Below, in pieces: positions 8,433 through 18,041 of a stretch of 64,000 bases of DNA. The DNA is taken from positions 558,001 through 622,000 of the forward strand of contig CAWIOK010000023.1 of NCBI GenBank assembly GCA_963837655.1, written 5' to 3'. Source of the DNA: CAVVSD01 sp963837655. Lineage in GTDB: Bacteria; Actinomycetota; Thermoleophilia; Solirubrobacterales; Solirubrobacteraceae. The translations under genes and the position numbers were made by a program. Below the pieces are notes generated by a model. The model was given only the letters and a program-made list of their open reading frames with translations. It was not told the DNA's origin and made no database searches. How positions within the stretch are numbered: the first letter of the stretch is position 1; each line of letters begins with the position of its first letter.

Positions 8433-9470
8433 CTACGCCTCCACGACGACCTTGAGTGCCTCCTGCGGGTTGGCCATCGCCCAGGCGATCGCCTCCGGCG
8501 CCTGCTCGAGGGGGAACCGGCGGGAGATGAGCCCGGAGATCACGTCCGCGTTGCGGACGGCGATCTCGGCCGCCTCGGCGAACGCCTCCGCACTGCACAC
8601 GGACGTGCCCAGAACATCGAGCTCCTTGGCCACCAGCATCCCCATCGGCAGCTCCACCGTGCGGTCGGAGAGCCCGACGATGCCGACCCGCCCCGCAGGG
8701 ACCACGAGCTCCACGGCCTGCTGGACCACCGCGGGGCTGCCGACCGCGTCGAAGACCACCTGAGGACCTTCCCCGCCCGACCAGGCCCGGCCCTCGGCGA
8801 CGACGTCATCGCCGCCGCTCGCGTCGAGGACGTCGGCGCCGGTCAGGCGACCGAGCTCCAGCCGGCTGGCGACCAGGTCGACGAGCAGGACCTTCGCGCC
8901 GCGTTCGCGCGCGGCGAGGCTCAGCGCCTGGCCGATCGGGCCGGCGCCGAGCACGACGACGTGCTCGCCGTCGGCGACGCGGGTGCGGTTGACGGCGTGC
9001 ACTGCGATCGAGATCGGCTCGATGAAGGCGACGATCCCCGCGTCGTCGATGTCGCCCACCGGGAACAGCTGGTTCGCCGGGAGCGTGAGCCGCTCCGCGA
9101 GCGCGCCGTCGATGTGGACGCCGATGAGGCAGAAGGAGGGGCACGTGTTCGCGCGGCCGACCGAGCAGGCGTAGCACTCACCGCAGCCGCGGAGCGGCCA
9201 GAGCGCGACGCGCTGGCCCTCGCGCAGGTGCTCGGGCGCGTCGGGCCCGAGCTGCTCGATGACCGCGCTGACCTCATGGCCCTGGATCTTCGGGAACTGG
9301 GGCCCGTGCACGGTGGTCGAGCCGATCTCGCCCGTGAACAGGTGGTAGTCCGACCCGCACAGCCCGACGGCCTCGATCCGGACCCGCGCCTCGCCGGGTC
9401 CGGGGTCGGGGGCGTCCGGGACCTCCGCCATCTCCATGACGTTCGGCTCCCGTGTCACGGCTGCCCGCAT
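8433..9470 (-). CDS. Zinc-dependent alcohol dehydrogenase (MDR family)
   Basis: A 345-residue medium-chain dehydrogenase. It has catalytic zinc ligands in GLCGSD (Cys about 38) and QGHEVSAVIE (His/Glu about 64). The structural-zinc cluster is CGECYACSVGRANTC (four Cys, about 95-109). The Rossmann motif is VVLGAGPIGQ. It would oxidise a secondary alcohol or polyol with NAD(P). It starts at ATG 9470. It precedes the AraC and P450 genes with short gaps and may supply the alcohol-to-ketone step of the same pathway. Sorbitol/threonine dehydrogenase-like substrates are possible; nothing in the sequence decides. Confidence 0.88.
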   Translation of the reverse strand: MRAAVTREPNVMEMAEVPDAPDPGPGEARVRIEAVGLCGSDYHLFTGEIGSTTVHGPQFPKIQGHEVSAVIEQLGPDAPEHLREGQRVALWPLRGCGECYACSVGRANTCPSFCLIGVHIDGALAERLTLPANQLFPVGDIDDAGIVAFIEPISIAVHAVNRTRVADGEHVVVLGAGPIGQALSLAARERGAKVLLVDLVASRLELGRLTGADVLDASGGDDVVAEGRAWSGGEGPQVVFDAVGSPAVVQQAVELVVPAGRVGIVGLSDRTVELPMGMLVAKELDVLGTSVCSAEAFAEAAEIAVRNADVISGLISRRFPLEQAPEAIAWAMANPQEALKVVVEA

Positions 9471-9509
9471 GCTTCGCTCCCCGTCGTCGCCCGATCTGCT
9501 GCGGGCAGC

Positions 9510-10223
9510 CTACGCGGCGTCGTGGAAGATGATCCCGAGGGCGGTCCTGCTGCCCGCGGTCACGGTGCTGACGCCGTGGCGCATGCCGACGCGGTGATGA
9601 CCGTTGCGTCCCGCGTTCGGGCGCTCGCGGGTGGGGAACAGCACGAACGCGCCCTGCGGCGGGCGCAGGACGTGCGCGCGGCTCTGCGCGCGCGGCCGCT
9701 GCTCGAGAAGGACGAAGTCGCCGCCCTCGTGCTCGTCGGTCAGCACGGTGAGCGCCTGGAAGGGGAAGAACACGTCGCCGTAGAGGTCCTGGTGCAGCGC
9801 GTTCCAGTCGCCCGGGCCGTACCGCAGGATGAGCGGCGTCGGACGCTCCTGGCCCGCTGCGCGGCACCGCGCGATGAGCTGATCGTGCTGGGCCGGGAAG
9901 GTGGGGTTGTCGCCGCTGAGCAGCGTCGACCAGCGGTTGGCGACCGGCGCGAGCCGCCGGTAGAGGGCGACGCGCAGCTCCGCGACCGGCTGCGGCAGCG
10001 GGTGGTCGAAGTACCGGTAGCGGCCATCGCCGAAGCGGTGGCGGGCCATGTCGACCGTCGAGCGGAACCGCCCATCGTCGAACAGGGCGGCGAGGTCAGC
10101 GCATTCGCGCGCGTCGAGCAGCGGCTCGGTCACGGCGAAGCCATGGGTGTCGAGGCGGTCGCCGAGCTCGGCCCAGTCGAGGACGTCGACGCGGTCTGCG
10201 AGTGCGGTGGTCGTCGTCGTCAT
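9510..10223 (-). CDS. 2OG-Fe(II) oxygenase family protein
   Basis: A 237-residue double-stranded beta-helix dioxygenase. The iron triad is visible: the HxD of NALHQDLYGDVF (about residue 140) and the distal His of GMRHGVSTV (about 218), with Arg in GSRTALG for 2-oxoglutarate. The pattern fits the Pfam family described as nucleic-acid-type oxygenases (Oxygenase-NA), so a DNA or base repair role is possible but not shown. It starts at ATG 10223; no clear Shine-Dalgarno is seen. It lies 59 bp after the DUF11 gene and 39 bp before the dehydrogenase. Confidence 0.75.
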   Translation of the reverse strand: MTTTTTALADRVDVLDWAELGDRLDTHGFAVTEPLLDARECADLAALFDDGRFRSTVDMARHRFGDGRYRYFDHPLPQPVAELRVALYRRLAPVANRWSTLLSGDNPTFPAQHDQLIARCRAAGQERPTPLILRYGPGDWNALHQDLYGDVFFPFQALTVLTDEHEGGDFVLLEQRPRAQSRAHVLRPPQGAFVLFPTRERPNAGRNGHHRVGMRHGVSTVTAGSRTALGIIFHDAA

Positions 10224-10282
10224 GAGAGGCAAACGCGGCCGGCGGCGTCGATGTGAGGCCGGTGTTCTCCCCGCCGGGGGCG

Positions 10283-12490
10283 TCAGCAGCTCGCGTGCGC
10301 GATCGGACCGCCCGTGGCGGCCGTGCACGCCCCGGCGAACCGCGGCGCGACGCGGAGGCCGGCGACCGCCACCACGGAGGCCCGGCCGCGCAGGTTCGCC
10401 GCGCCGGCGCGCGCGGTGTTCCGTACGACCCCGGCCGGCGCCGTCACGCGCGCGACCACACGCAGCTCGCGTCGCTGTCCGGGTGCGAGGTTCCCGAGCT
10501 GCCAGCAGGCACCTCCGTTGCGCAGCGTGCCGCCGTGCGAGACGGCGCGCAGGAGCAGGCCCACGCCCGGCACATCGCAGACGCGCACGCTGTGCGCGGT
10601 CGCAGCGGCGCGCGCGGCCGTCACGACGATCCGATACGTGGCCGACCGTCCCTGGCGCCCGAACGACGCGTCGGCGCGCTTGGTGACGCTCAGCCGCGCC
10701 TTGCCTGGCTTCACGCGCAGTGTCCGGAGGATGATCCGCCGCGTCGCGACGCCCTTGCCGCGCACGGAGACCACGGGCCGCAGCCTGCCGGAGTCGTGCG
10801 CGCGCAGACGGAGCCGCGTCGTCGCCTTCTCGTGTGCCTTGAGCGTTCCGAGGGTGCACCGCACGTGATCGCCGCTCGCGCTGCAGCGGTCCCCCCTTGG
10901 GGGTCTGGGGGAGAGCAGGCTCGCGCCGGGGACCTCGAGGGTCACGACGACGCCCTCCACGGGCTTGTCGAGCTTGTTGGTCACGGTCAGCGTGGCGTCC
11001 ACGGCCTCGCCCGCCTCTGGCGTCGACGGCGTGACGGTGAGGCCGCCGGTGAAGGGCAGGCGGTGGACCGTCGAGGTCACCTGCGGCGATGTGGCGCTGA
11101 CGGGCTGGCCGGCTGTCGCCCCGAACCCGTTCGCGCTCGCGGTGTTGGCGACGACGAACCCCTCCGCCGCGTCGTCATCCACGACCACGTCGAAGCTGAC
11201 CAGGGCGCTCGCGCCCGGATCCAGCGTCCCGAGCTGGAAGCCGACGGATCGGTCGCCGGCGGCCGCGGCGCCGCCGGTTCCGGTCAGCGAGCCGCGCACG
11301 AGCCTGGTGCCCGCCGGGATCGCGTCCTGCACGGACACGCCAGTGGCGGCGTCGTCGCCGAGGTTGCGCGTCGTCACCGTGTAGCGCAGCACGTCGCCCG
11401 GCTCGACGTCGCCGCCGTTGGCGTCCGTCACGGACTTGGCGAGGTCCAGGCGCGGCGCGCTGAGGTCGGTCGTGAACGTCACGACGTGCATGAGGTACTG
11501 GTCGAGCGTGGTCGATGCCTCGAACGTCGCGCTCGTCGCACCGTTCGCTAGCAGGCCGTCGGCGACCATGCGGTCGGCGTCGAAGCCGAGCCCGTTGACG
11601 AAGGCAGGAATGCGCTGCGAGAGCGTGTTGGTCCCCTCGAAGGACACCGAGCTGTTGAAGAGGTTGGTCGCAGGGTTGGCCGCGTCTGCCAGCAGCTGGC
11701 CGTTCAGGGCCAGCCGGTCGCCGGCGCTGCCGCGATCGCCCTCGTACGCGACGATCCCGACGGACGTGCGCACGAGCCCGCTGACCGGCGTCTTGAAGCC
11801 GCTCACGCCGATCGTCAGCGGCGCGTCGCCCTGCTGGATCGCCGCGAGCCCGTCGAAGACGGTCAGGTTGCGCAGCGGCTGCGCCGGGTCGCGGTACACG
11901 ACCACGAGCGCCCAGCCGGCGTAGCGGTCCAGGCCCGTGCCGCTCTGTACGTTCGCGACGAAGTAGCGGCCGGCACCGCCCGCGCGCACGAGATCGGTGA
12001 CGTCGGCCGCGGCGACGTAGGCACCGGCGATGGCCGTGCTGTTGGAGACGGTGCCCGTGACGGGTGCGTAGGTCCCGCTCGTGGGTGTCTGCAGCAGCGC
12101 GCTGCCGCGTGCGGCCGCGTTGGGCGCCGGCGCACCGCCGCCGCCGGCGGTGACGCGGCCGCCGAAGTACAGGCCGGCGAACAGCACGTCGGAGCCGGCG
12201 GGCGGAGCGAACGTCGAGCTCGAGGAGTTGAACGTTGCCGGGTTGGCGTCCACATCGACCGGCGTCATGGCGAAGTTGTTGTTGTTGAGCGCCGCGCCCG
12301 CCGCGGTGCCGGCCTGTGACGCCGCGCAGTTCGCGTCCGCCGCGGGACAGGTCATCAGCGTGCTGCCCGTCACCCAGATCGCGCCGTGATCGTTCGTGCT
12401 GTAGCGCGCGGCGAACGGCACCTCGACGATCGCGGCAGCGCTTGCCGGGACGACGGCCGCCAGCACCAGCATCAGCGCGAGCACGCGCAT
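10283..12490 (-). CDS. Secreted DUF11 repeat protein
   Basis: A 735-residue exported protein. The N-terminus (MRVLALMLVLAAVVPASAAA) is a signal peptide. A unique domain follows to about residue 345 and ends near MHVVTFTTDL. At least three DUF11-type Ig-like repeats then follow (PGDVLRYTVTTRNLGDD, AGEAVDATLTVTNKLDKP, SATYRIVVTAARAA). There is no LPXTG motif, and the C-terminus ends in a Cys-containing tail (ACTAATG, HASC). The ATG at 12490 has GAGGG upstream; GTG 12505 is an alternative. A TAGGGT box at 12518-12523 may be its promoter. The likely role is cell-surface adhesion or structure. Confidence 0.75.
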   Translation of the reverse strand: MRVLALMLVLAAVVPASAAAIVEVPFAARYSTNDHGAIWVTGSTLMTCPAADANCAASQAGTAAGAALNNNNFAMTPVDVDANPATFNSSSSTFAPPAGSDVLFAGLYFGGRVTAGGGGAPAPNAAARGSALLQTPTSGTYAPVTGTVSNSTAIAGAYVAAADVTDLVRAGGAGRYFVANVQSGTGLDRYAGWALVVVYRDPAQPLRNLTVFDGLAAIQQGDAPLTIGVSGFKTPVSGLVRTSVGIVAYEGDRGSAGDRLALNGQLLADAANPATNLFNSSVSFEGTNTLSQRIPAFVNGLGFDADRMVADGLLANGATSATFEASTTLDQYLMHVVTFTTDLSAPRLDLAKSVTDANGGDVEPGDVLRYTVTTRNLGDDAATGVSVQDAIPAGTRLVRGSLTGTGGAAAAGDRSVGFQLGTLDPGASALVSFDVVVDDDAAEGFVVANTASANGFGATAGQPVSATSPQVTSTVHRLPFTGGLTVTPSTPEAGEAVDATLTVTNKLDKPVEGVVVTLEVPGASLLSPRPPRGDRCSASGDHVRCTLGTLKAHEKATTRLRLRAHDSGRLRPVVSVRGKGVATRRIILRTLRVKPGKARLSVTKRADASFGRQGRSATYRIVVTAARAAATAHSVRVCDVPGVGLLLRAVSHGGTLRNGGACWQLGNLAPGQRRELRVVARVTAPAGVVRNTARAGAANLRGRASVVAVAGLRVAPRFAGACTAATGGPIAHASC

Positions 12491-12540
12491 GGTCGCCACC
12501 CTCACGCCGCCATTGTGACCCTAACGGAGGTGATCTCGTC

Positions 12541-12957
12541 TCATCCGGCGGGGATGAGCGGTCGGCGCGCCGACAACACGGCACCCACGGTGAGCCCGTA
12601 GGCGACGTGATCGGCCCACTGGCGGGGCTGGGGGAGCGCCCGGATCGCCGGGATGCGACGGCCGATCAGACCGAGGTCGAGCGCTGCGATGCCCAGGCCC
12701 GCGACAACACCCCAGAGCGGCTCCCGGCCGCGCGGCAGGACCCGGCCGAGCACGGCCGCCCAACCGAGCGAGAGCGCAAGGTGCACGGGCGTCGCGGCGG
12801 CGAGGAGGACCCAGGTGCGCCGCTCGCCGGGCAGGACGATCGCACCCGCCGCACGCGCGCCGTCGAGGATGTCCTCCCGGCGCAGCAGGGTGATCGCGGT
12901 CGACGGCAACCCCGACGCGACCGCGCCCACGAGCCCTGCCTCGAGCGTTGCGTTCAT
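12541..12957 (-). CDS. Small four-helix membrane protein of the nucleoside operon
   Basis: A 138-residue protein of unknown function with hydrophobic stretches near residues 6-24, 50-72, 82-98 and 115-130. Its ATG overlaps the stop of the permease gene (ATGA), so it is the last gene of the nucleoside transport operon and is translationally coupled. It has no recognised domain. It could assist the transporter or be an unrelated passenger. Confidence 0.6.
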   Translation of the reverse strand: MNATLEAGLVGAVASGLPSTAITLLRREDILDGARAAGAIVLPGERRTWVLLAAATPVHLALSLGWAAVLGRVLPRGREPLWGVVAGLGIAALDLGLIGRRIPAIRALPQPRQWADHVAYGLTVGAVLSARRPLIPAG

Positions 12958-14156
12958 CCCTCGCGCTTGTACGGGACGCCATCCGCGGCCGGGGGCACCG
13001 ACCGGCCGACGAGCCCGGCCACCGCGATGAGCGTGAGGACGTAGGGCAGCGCCTGGAACAGCGTCGCCGCCGACGGCGAGAACTCGGGCAGCCGCTGCGC
13101 GAGCGCGCTGCCGAAGCCGAACAGCAACGTCGCCATGAACAACCCGAGCGGTCGCCAGCGCCCGAAGATCATCGCGGCCAGCGCGATGTAGCCGCGGCCC
13201 GCGGTCATGTTCTGGGTGAACGAGTGGACGAAGCCGATGGAGAGGAACGCCCCGCCGAGCGCGGCGAGTGCGCCGGAGACGAGCACGGCGATCCACCGCG
13301 TCCGCAGCACGTTGATCCCGACCGTCTCCGCCGCGCGCGGGTTCTCCCCCACCGAGCGCAGCCGCAGCCCGGCCCGCGTGTGGAACACCACGACCCAGAC
13401 GATCACGAGCGCCACCAGTGCACCCCAGACGAGCAGGTTCTGGTTGGAGATCGCCTTGCCGATGAAGCCGAGGCTCTCCGTCGGCAGCTTGACGTTCGGC
13501 ACGGCGGGCAGGTCGTCGGGCGTGCCCTCCTCGCCGTAGATGTCGACGTAGAGGTAGCCGGTGAGGCCCAGCGCGACGAAGTTCAGCGCGAAGCCGGCCA
13601 CGATCTGGTCCGCACGCAGGTTGATCGAGAAGAACGCGTGGACGGCCGCCAGCGCCATCCCCGCGAGCATCCCGATCAGGATGCCGAGGAACCACGAGCC
13701 CGTGACGTCTGCGCCCCACGCGGCGAAGAACGCGCCCATCAGCATCATGCCCTCGAGGCCGATGTTCACGACGCCCGAGCGCTCCGAGACGAGGCCGCCG
13801 AGACCGGCGAACAGCAGCGGGGTGGCGAAGCGCAGCGTCGCCGCGAGCAGCGCGCTCCAGGTCACCACGATCTCGAGCGAGTCGACCCGCGCGCGCGTCG
13901 CGAGGATCGCGAGGACGAGGCAGACGACGGATGCCACCACGGCGCCCCAGCCCACCCGCTTCGCCCCGAGCCGCACGGCCGCGAGCCCGAGCGCCAGCGA
14001 CGCGGCGACGAGCACCGCGGACGGCAGGACGCTGCGGACCTCCAGTGGCGGAAGCGTGATGAAGGCGGCGACGATCGCGATGACGACGCCGGCCCAGCCG
14101 AAGGAGCGGCCGCGGCGCTCGTCCTCCGTCACCAGCGGCGCGGCGAGCGCGGTCAC
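12954..14156 (-). CDS. Nucleoside ABC transporter permease 2
   Basis: A 400-residue integral membrane permease of the branched-chain/BMP type (NupQ/YufQ-like), with about nine helices. The diagnostic stretch is LVSERSGVVNIGLEGMMLMG, and the loop GENPRAAETVGINVLRTRWIAV contacts the ATPase. GTG 14156 overlaps the stop of permease 1 (GTGA). Together with the upstream permease, ATPase and BMP lipoprotein it forms a nucleoside importer. Confidence 0.88.
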   Translation of the reverse strand: MTALAAPLVTEDERRGRSFGWAGVVIAIVAAFITLPPLEVRSVLPSAVLVAASLALGLAAVRLGAKRVGWGAVVASVVCLVLAILATRARVDSLEIVVTWSALLAATLRFATPLLFAGLGGLVSERSGVVNIGLEGMMLMGAFFAAWGADVTGSWFLGILIGMLAGMALAAVHAFFSINLRADQIVAGFALNFVALGLTGYLYVDIYGEEGTPDDLPAVPNVKLPTESLGFIGKAISNQNLLVWGALVALVIVWVVVFHTRAGLRLRSVGENPRAAETVGINVLRTRWIAVLVSGALAALGGAFLSIGFVHSFTQNMTAGRGYIALAAMIFGRWRPLGLFMATLLFGFGSALAQRLPEFSPSAATLFQALPYVLTLIAVAGLVGRSVPPAADGVPYKREG

Positions 14157-15367
14157 GTGCCGGCCTCCGCCGTGGCGGCTGGGCGTCTGCGACGCCGGAC
14201 GAGCCAGATGATGATCGCGTCGGCGGTCACGAGCAGGATGACGAGGCCCTGGATGATGTAGGTGAGGTTCTGCGCCAGCGCGGGGTCGAAGACCGCGGGA
14301 TCCAGGTTGCGCGTCGACGTCCCCTGCAGGAGCGCGCCGAACAGCAGCGCCGCGATGCACGTACCCAGCGCCGTGTTGCGCCCCAGCAGCGCCACCGCGA
14401 TCCCGATGAACCCGATCGAGCCGACCTGGATGTCGTTCGTGGCGACGCGGAACTGCCAGCCGAGCACGTCGATCGCGCCCGCCAGCCCGGCGAAGAGCCC
14501 GCAGAGCGCCATGACCCAGATGTAGGTCGAGCCGACGCGGATGCCCGCCGACCGCGCGGCCTCGGGGTTCAGCCCGACGGCCCGCGCCTCGTAGCCGCGG
14601 GTCGAGCGCCGGATGAAGATGCCGAACGCGATCGCCGCGGCCAACGCGATGAAGAGCCCGATGTGCAGGCCCTGCAGCTGGGGATCACCCCAGAAGACGT
14701 GCAGCCGCGCGCCGGGCACCACGTCGTTGGACACCGGCACGTCGGGCTGGCGCGAGTTCTGCAGCGGCCCGCCGAGGCTGAACAGGTAGATGCCCACCCA
14801 GACCGCGGTCCAGTTGAGCATGATCGTCGTGATCACCTCGTTCGCCCCGGTCGTGGCGCGCAGCACACCCGCGATCCCGCCCCACAGCGCGCCTCCGAGG
14901 AAGGCGGCGAGGATCGCCAGCACGACGTGCAGCAGATGCGGCATCCCTGCGAACGACGACCCGACCCAGACCGCGGCGACCGACCCAGCGATGTACTGGC
15001 CCTGGCCGCCGATGTTGAACAGGCCGGCGCGGAACGCGAGCGCGACCGCGAGGCCCGTCAGGATGAGCGGGCCGGTCAACAGCAGCGTCTGCTGCAGGTT
15101 CAGCGCCGCGGTCACACGGTCGTCGCCCGTAACCCAGGGGAAGATCCAGTCGAGGCCCGTCCCCTGCCAGATCGCGTTGTACGTCGAGAGCGGGTCGCGG
15201 CCCGTGACGAGCACGACCAGTCCGCCCAGGAAGAACGCGACGATCGTCGTGAGCACCGAGGTGAACCAGCCGCCCGACCGGAGGTGCTCGGCGAAGCGCG
15301 AGCCCATCCCGGCCGACCCCGGCGGCGGCAGGGGCTCCTCCGGCGGTGGCGCGACGACGCTCGACAT
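14153..15367 (-). CDS. Nucleoside ABC transporter permease 1
   Basis: A 404-residue permease (NupP/YufP-like). A proline-rich cytoplasmic N-terminus precedes the first membrane helix near residue 36. The family block is FRAGLFNIGGQGQYIAGSVA, and the ATPase-facing loop is VGLNPEAARSAGIRVG. ATG 15367 shares a base with the stop of the ATPase gene (TGATG). It would pair with the downstream permease as the translocation pore. Confidence 0.88.
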   Translation of the reverse strand: MSSVVAPPPEEPLPPPGSAGMGSRFAEHLRSGGWFTSVLTTIVAFFLGGLVVLVTGRDPLSTYNAIWQGTGLDWIFPWVTGDDRVTAALNLQQTLLLTGPLILTGLAVALAFRAGLFNIGGQGQYIAGSVAAVWVGSSFAGMPHLLHVVLAILAAFLGGALWGGIAGVLRATTGANEVITTIMLNWTAVWVGIYLFSLGGPLQNSRQPDVPVSNDVVPGARLHVFWGDPQLQGLHIGLFIALAAAIAFGIFIRRSTRGYEARAVGLNPEAARSAGIRVGSTYIWVMALCGLFAGLAGAIDVLGWQFRVATNDIQVGSIGFIGIAVALLGRNTALGTCIAALLFGALLQGTSTRNLDPAVFDPALAQNLTYIIQGLVILLVTADAIIIWLVRRRRRPAATAEAGT

Positions 15368-16908
15368 CAGCCGGCCGGGGCGGCGCTTCCGCCGGTCATG
15401 AGCAGCCCGAGCTCCTCATCGGACGCCGTCGGCGGCAGCTCGCCGACGATCCTGCCCGCGTAGACGACGAGGATGCGGTCGGCCAGGTTGCGGACCTCCT
15501 CGAGCTCCAGCGACACGAGCAGGATCGCCTTCCCCGAATCGCGCTCGGCGAGCAGGCGGCGATGCACGAACTCGATCGCGCCGACGTCGAGCCCGCGGGT
15601 CGGCTGGGCGGCGACGAGCGCCTCCGGGTTGCCCGAGATCTCTCGCGCGATGACGACCTTCTGCTGGTTGCCGCCCGAGAGCGACCGCGCGAGCGTCGTC
15701 GGCGTGCCGCCGCGCACGTCGAACTCCGTGAGCAGCCGCTTGGCCGAATCGAGCATCCGGCGCAGCGACAGCAGACCCCACCTGGAACCGGTGCGGTAGT
15801 CGCGCAGCGCCAGGTTCTCCGTGAGGTCGAAGTCGAGCACGAGGCCGCGTCGGTGGCGATCCTCGGCGATGTGACCGATGCCGGCGCGGCGCGCGCGGCG
15901 CGGGTCGGCGCCGGTGATCGGCTCGCCGCAGACGCGGACCTGACCGGCCTCGATGTGGCGCAGCCCCGTCACGGCCTCGACGAGCTCGCTCTGGCCGTTG
16001 CCGTCGATCCCGGCCAGCGCCACGATCTCGCCGCGGCGCACCTGCAGGGTCACGCCGTCCACCGCGGGGAGCCCGCGGTCGTCGAGGACATGCAGGTCCG
16101 ACACCTCCAGCGCGATCTCGCCCGGTGTGCACTCCTGCTTGTCGACGCGCAGGACGACGTCGCGGCCGACCATCATGCGGGCGAGCATCGGCTCGTCGGC
16201 GCCCGCGGTGTCGATCGTGCCGACGGACTTGCCCCGCCGCAGCACGGTCACCCGGTCGGCGAGCTTGAGCACCTCGGGCAGCTTGTGGGAGATGAACACG
16301 ATCGACGTGCCGCCGGCCTTCAGCTCCGAGAGGACCGTCATGAGCTCGGCGGTCTCCTGCGCCGTGAGCACCGCGGTCGGCTCGTCGAGGACCAGGACGC
16401 GCGCGCCGCGGTCCAGCGCGCGGAGGATCTCCACACGCTGCTGCTGCCCGACGGAGATGTCCTGCACCCGTGCGTCGGGGTCGACCTTCAGCCCGTAGCG
16501 CTCCGAGAGCTCGCGCGTGCGCCGGCGAGCCTCACCCAGGTCCAGCAGACCGCCGCTGCGGGGCTCGTCGCCGAGGACGAGGTTCTCCGCCACCGTCATC
16601 ACCGGGATGAGCATGAAGTGCTGGAACACCATGCCGATCCCGCGGCGCATCGCGTCGCGCGGCGACTCGATCGAGACCGGCTCGCCGTCGACGAGGATCT
16701 GGCCCTCGTCCGGGCGCAGCATCCCGTAGACGACGTTCATCAGCGTCGACTTCCCCGCGCCGTTCTCGCCGAGCAGCGCGTGGACCTCCCCACGACGCAG
16801 CGTGAGGTCGATCGCATCGTTCGCCGTCAGGGAGCCGAACCGCTTGGTGATGCCGCGGAGCTCGAGGGCGAGCTCCGCGGCATCCTGCGGCCGCGCGGGC
16901 GCGGTCAC
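15367..16908 (-). CDS. Nucleoside ABC transporter ATP-binding protein
   Basis: A 513-residue protein with two fused ABC domains, as in NupO/RbsA-type importers. Domain 1 has Walker A GENGAGKST (about residue 45), signature ISVGQQQR and Walker B VLVLDEPTA. Domain 2 (from about 260) has a degenerate Walker A GIDGNGQSE, signature LSGGNQQK, and AAQPTRGLD where a Walker B LVAAQPTRG is expected, so only the first site is likely fully active. It starts at GTG 16908, 5 bp after the BMP lipoprotein gene. It powers the uptake of nucleosides. Confidence 0.9.
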   Translation of the reverse strand: MTAPARPQDAAELALELRGITKRFGSLTANDAIDLTLRRGEVHALLGENGAGKSTLMNVVYGMLRPDEGQILVDGEPVSIESPRDAMRRGIGMVFQHFMLIPVMTVAENLVLGDEPRSGGLLDLGEARRRTRELSERYGLKVDPDARVQDISVGQQQRVEILRALDRGARVLVLDEPTAVLTAQETAELMTVLSELKAGGTSIVFISHKLPEVLKLADRVTVLRRGKSVGTIDTAGADEPMLARMMVGRDVVLRVDKQECTPGEIALEVSDLHVLDDRGLPAVDGVTLQVRRGEIVALAGIDGNGQSELVEAVTGLRHIEAGQVRVCGEPITGADPRRARRAGIGHIAEDRHRRGLVLDFDLTENLALRDYRTGSRWGLLSLRRMLDSAKRLLTEFDVRGGTPTTLARSLSGGNQQKVVIAREISGNPEALVAAQPTRGLDVGAIEFVHRRLLAERDSGKAILLVSLELEEVRNLADRILVVYAGRIVGELPPTASDEELGLLMTGGSAAPAG

Positions 16909-16913
16909 CGCTC

Positions 16914-17969
16914 CTACTTCACGGTGTCGGGCACATCGATCTCGCCGGAGATGATCTGCTCCTTGATCGGGTCGAGCTTGCTCTCCAACGACGCCCCCTC
17001 GGCGCTGATCTTGCCGATGCCGACGCCGTTGTTCTTCAGGTCGAAGAGCTGATCGGTGCCGGCAGCGAACTTGTCCTCCTGCACCGACTTGACCGTGTCG
17101 AGCACGGCGACGTCGACCTTCTTCGTGGCGCTGGTCAGCACGTGGCTGCCGAGGTAGGCCTGGTCGGCGTCGACGCCGATGCCCTGCTTGCCCTCCTGCT
17201 TGGCCGCGTCCAGCGCGCCGAGGCCGCACTGGCCGGCGACCTGGAAGACGACGCCGGCTCCACGCGAGATCTGGTCGAGCGCGATCTCCTTGCACTTCGC
17301 CTGATCGACGAAGTCCTGCGAGTAGGCGTTCAGCGTCTTGATGTCGGGGTTCGCCGCCTTCGCGCCTGCCTGGTAGCCCGCGATGTAGTGGTCGACCGGC
17401 GGGATCTTCTGGCCGCCGACGCTGGAGATCGTGTCGATGTTCTTCTCCTTGGCGTAGAGGCCGGCCAGGTAGCCGGCGAGGTAGCCCGCCTGCTGCTCGG
17501 CGAAGAGGAGACCCTCGACGTTGGTGGGCTTGTCCTTCAGCGACGCCTGCGACACGTCGATCACGGCGAACTTCGTGTCGGGGAACTTCTTGGACACGGT
17601 GTTCACCGCGTCAGCCATGAGGAACCCGACGCCGATCACGAGGTCGTACTTCTGCTGCGCGAGCGTCGAGAGGTTCGGCACGTAGTCGGAGTTCGAGTCC
17701 GACGTGAGCACGCGCCCCTCGACCCCGAGCTGCGCCTTGGCGTCGTTGAGCCCCTTGTTCGCCAGCGCGTTGAAGGAGCGGTCGTTGAGACCGCCGATGT
17801 CGGTCACGAGACCGACCCTGATCTTCTTCCCCGCGGCCTGCGTCGACGTGGTGCTCGCGGCCCCTGACGACGACGATGAGCCGTCGTCGCTGCCACACGC
17901 AGCGGCCACCAACATCAGACTCAAGAGACCGACCGCGAGGATCGACCGAGACATCCCTTTCCTGAACAC
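16914..17969 (-). CDS. BMP family nucleoside-binding lipoprotein
   Basis: A 351-residue solute-binding lipoprotein (Med/PnrA/BmpA type). It has a signal peptide with a lipobox-like VAAAC (about residue 25), then a Ser/Thr linker, then the BMP fold (VGLVTDIGGLNDRSFN, IGVGFLMADAV, FVDQAKCKEIA, GVDADQAYLG). It would capture nucleosides outside the membrane for the downstream transporter. GTG 17969 has GGGAGG nine nt upstream; ATG 17954, directly after AGGAAAGGG, is an alternative. The 72-bp gap after add is the only sizeable gap in the operon and may hold an extra promoter, which would fit the high demand for a binding protein. Confidence 0.9.
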   Translation of the reverse strand: MFRKGMSRSILAVGLLSLMLVAAACGSDDGSSSSSGAASTTSTQAAGKKIRVGLVTDIGGLNDRSFNALANKGLNDAKAQLGVEGRVLTSDSNSDYVPNLSTLAQQKYDLVIGVGFLMADAVNTVSKKFPDTKFAVIDVSQASLKDKPTNVEGLLFAEQQAGYLAGYLAGLYAKEKNIDTISSVGGQKIPPVDHYIAGYQAGAKAANPDIKTLNAYSQDFVDQAKCKEIALDQISRGAGVVFQVAGQCGLGALDAAKQEGKQGIGVDADQAYLGSHVLTSATKKVDVAVLDTVKSVQEDKFAAGTDQLFDLKNNGVGIGKISAEGASLESKLDPIKEQIISGEIDVPDTVK

Positions 17970-18041
17970 CTTCCCGCACCTCCCAGTGTGGGTGAAACTC
18001 GTTCCGGACTGTGAATGGCCGACCCTTGCCGACGAGGGAAT

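Noticed and set aside
7446..10256. A 936-codon open frame on the plus strand
   Set aside because: It is a shadow of the AraC, dehydrogenase and oxygenase genes, which all carry clear catalytic motifs on the minus strand.
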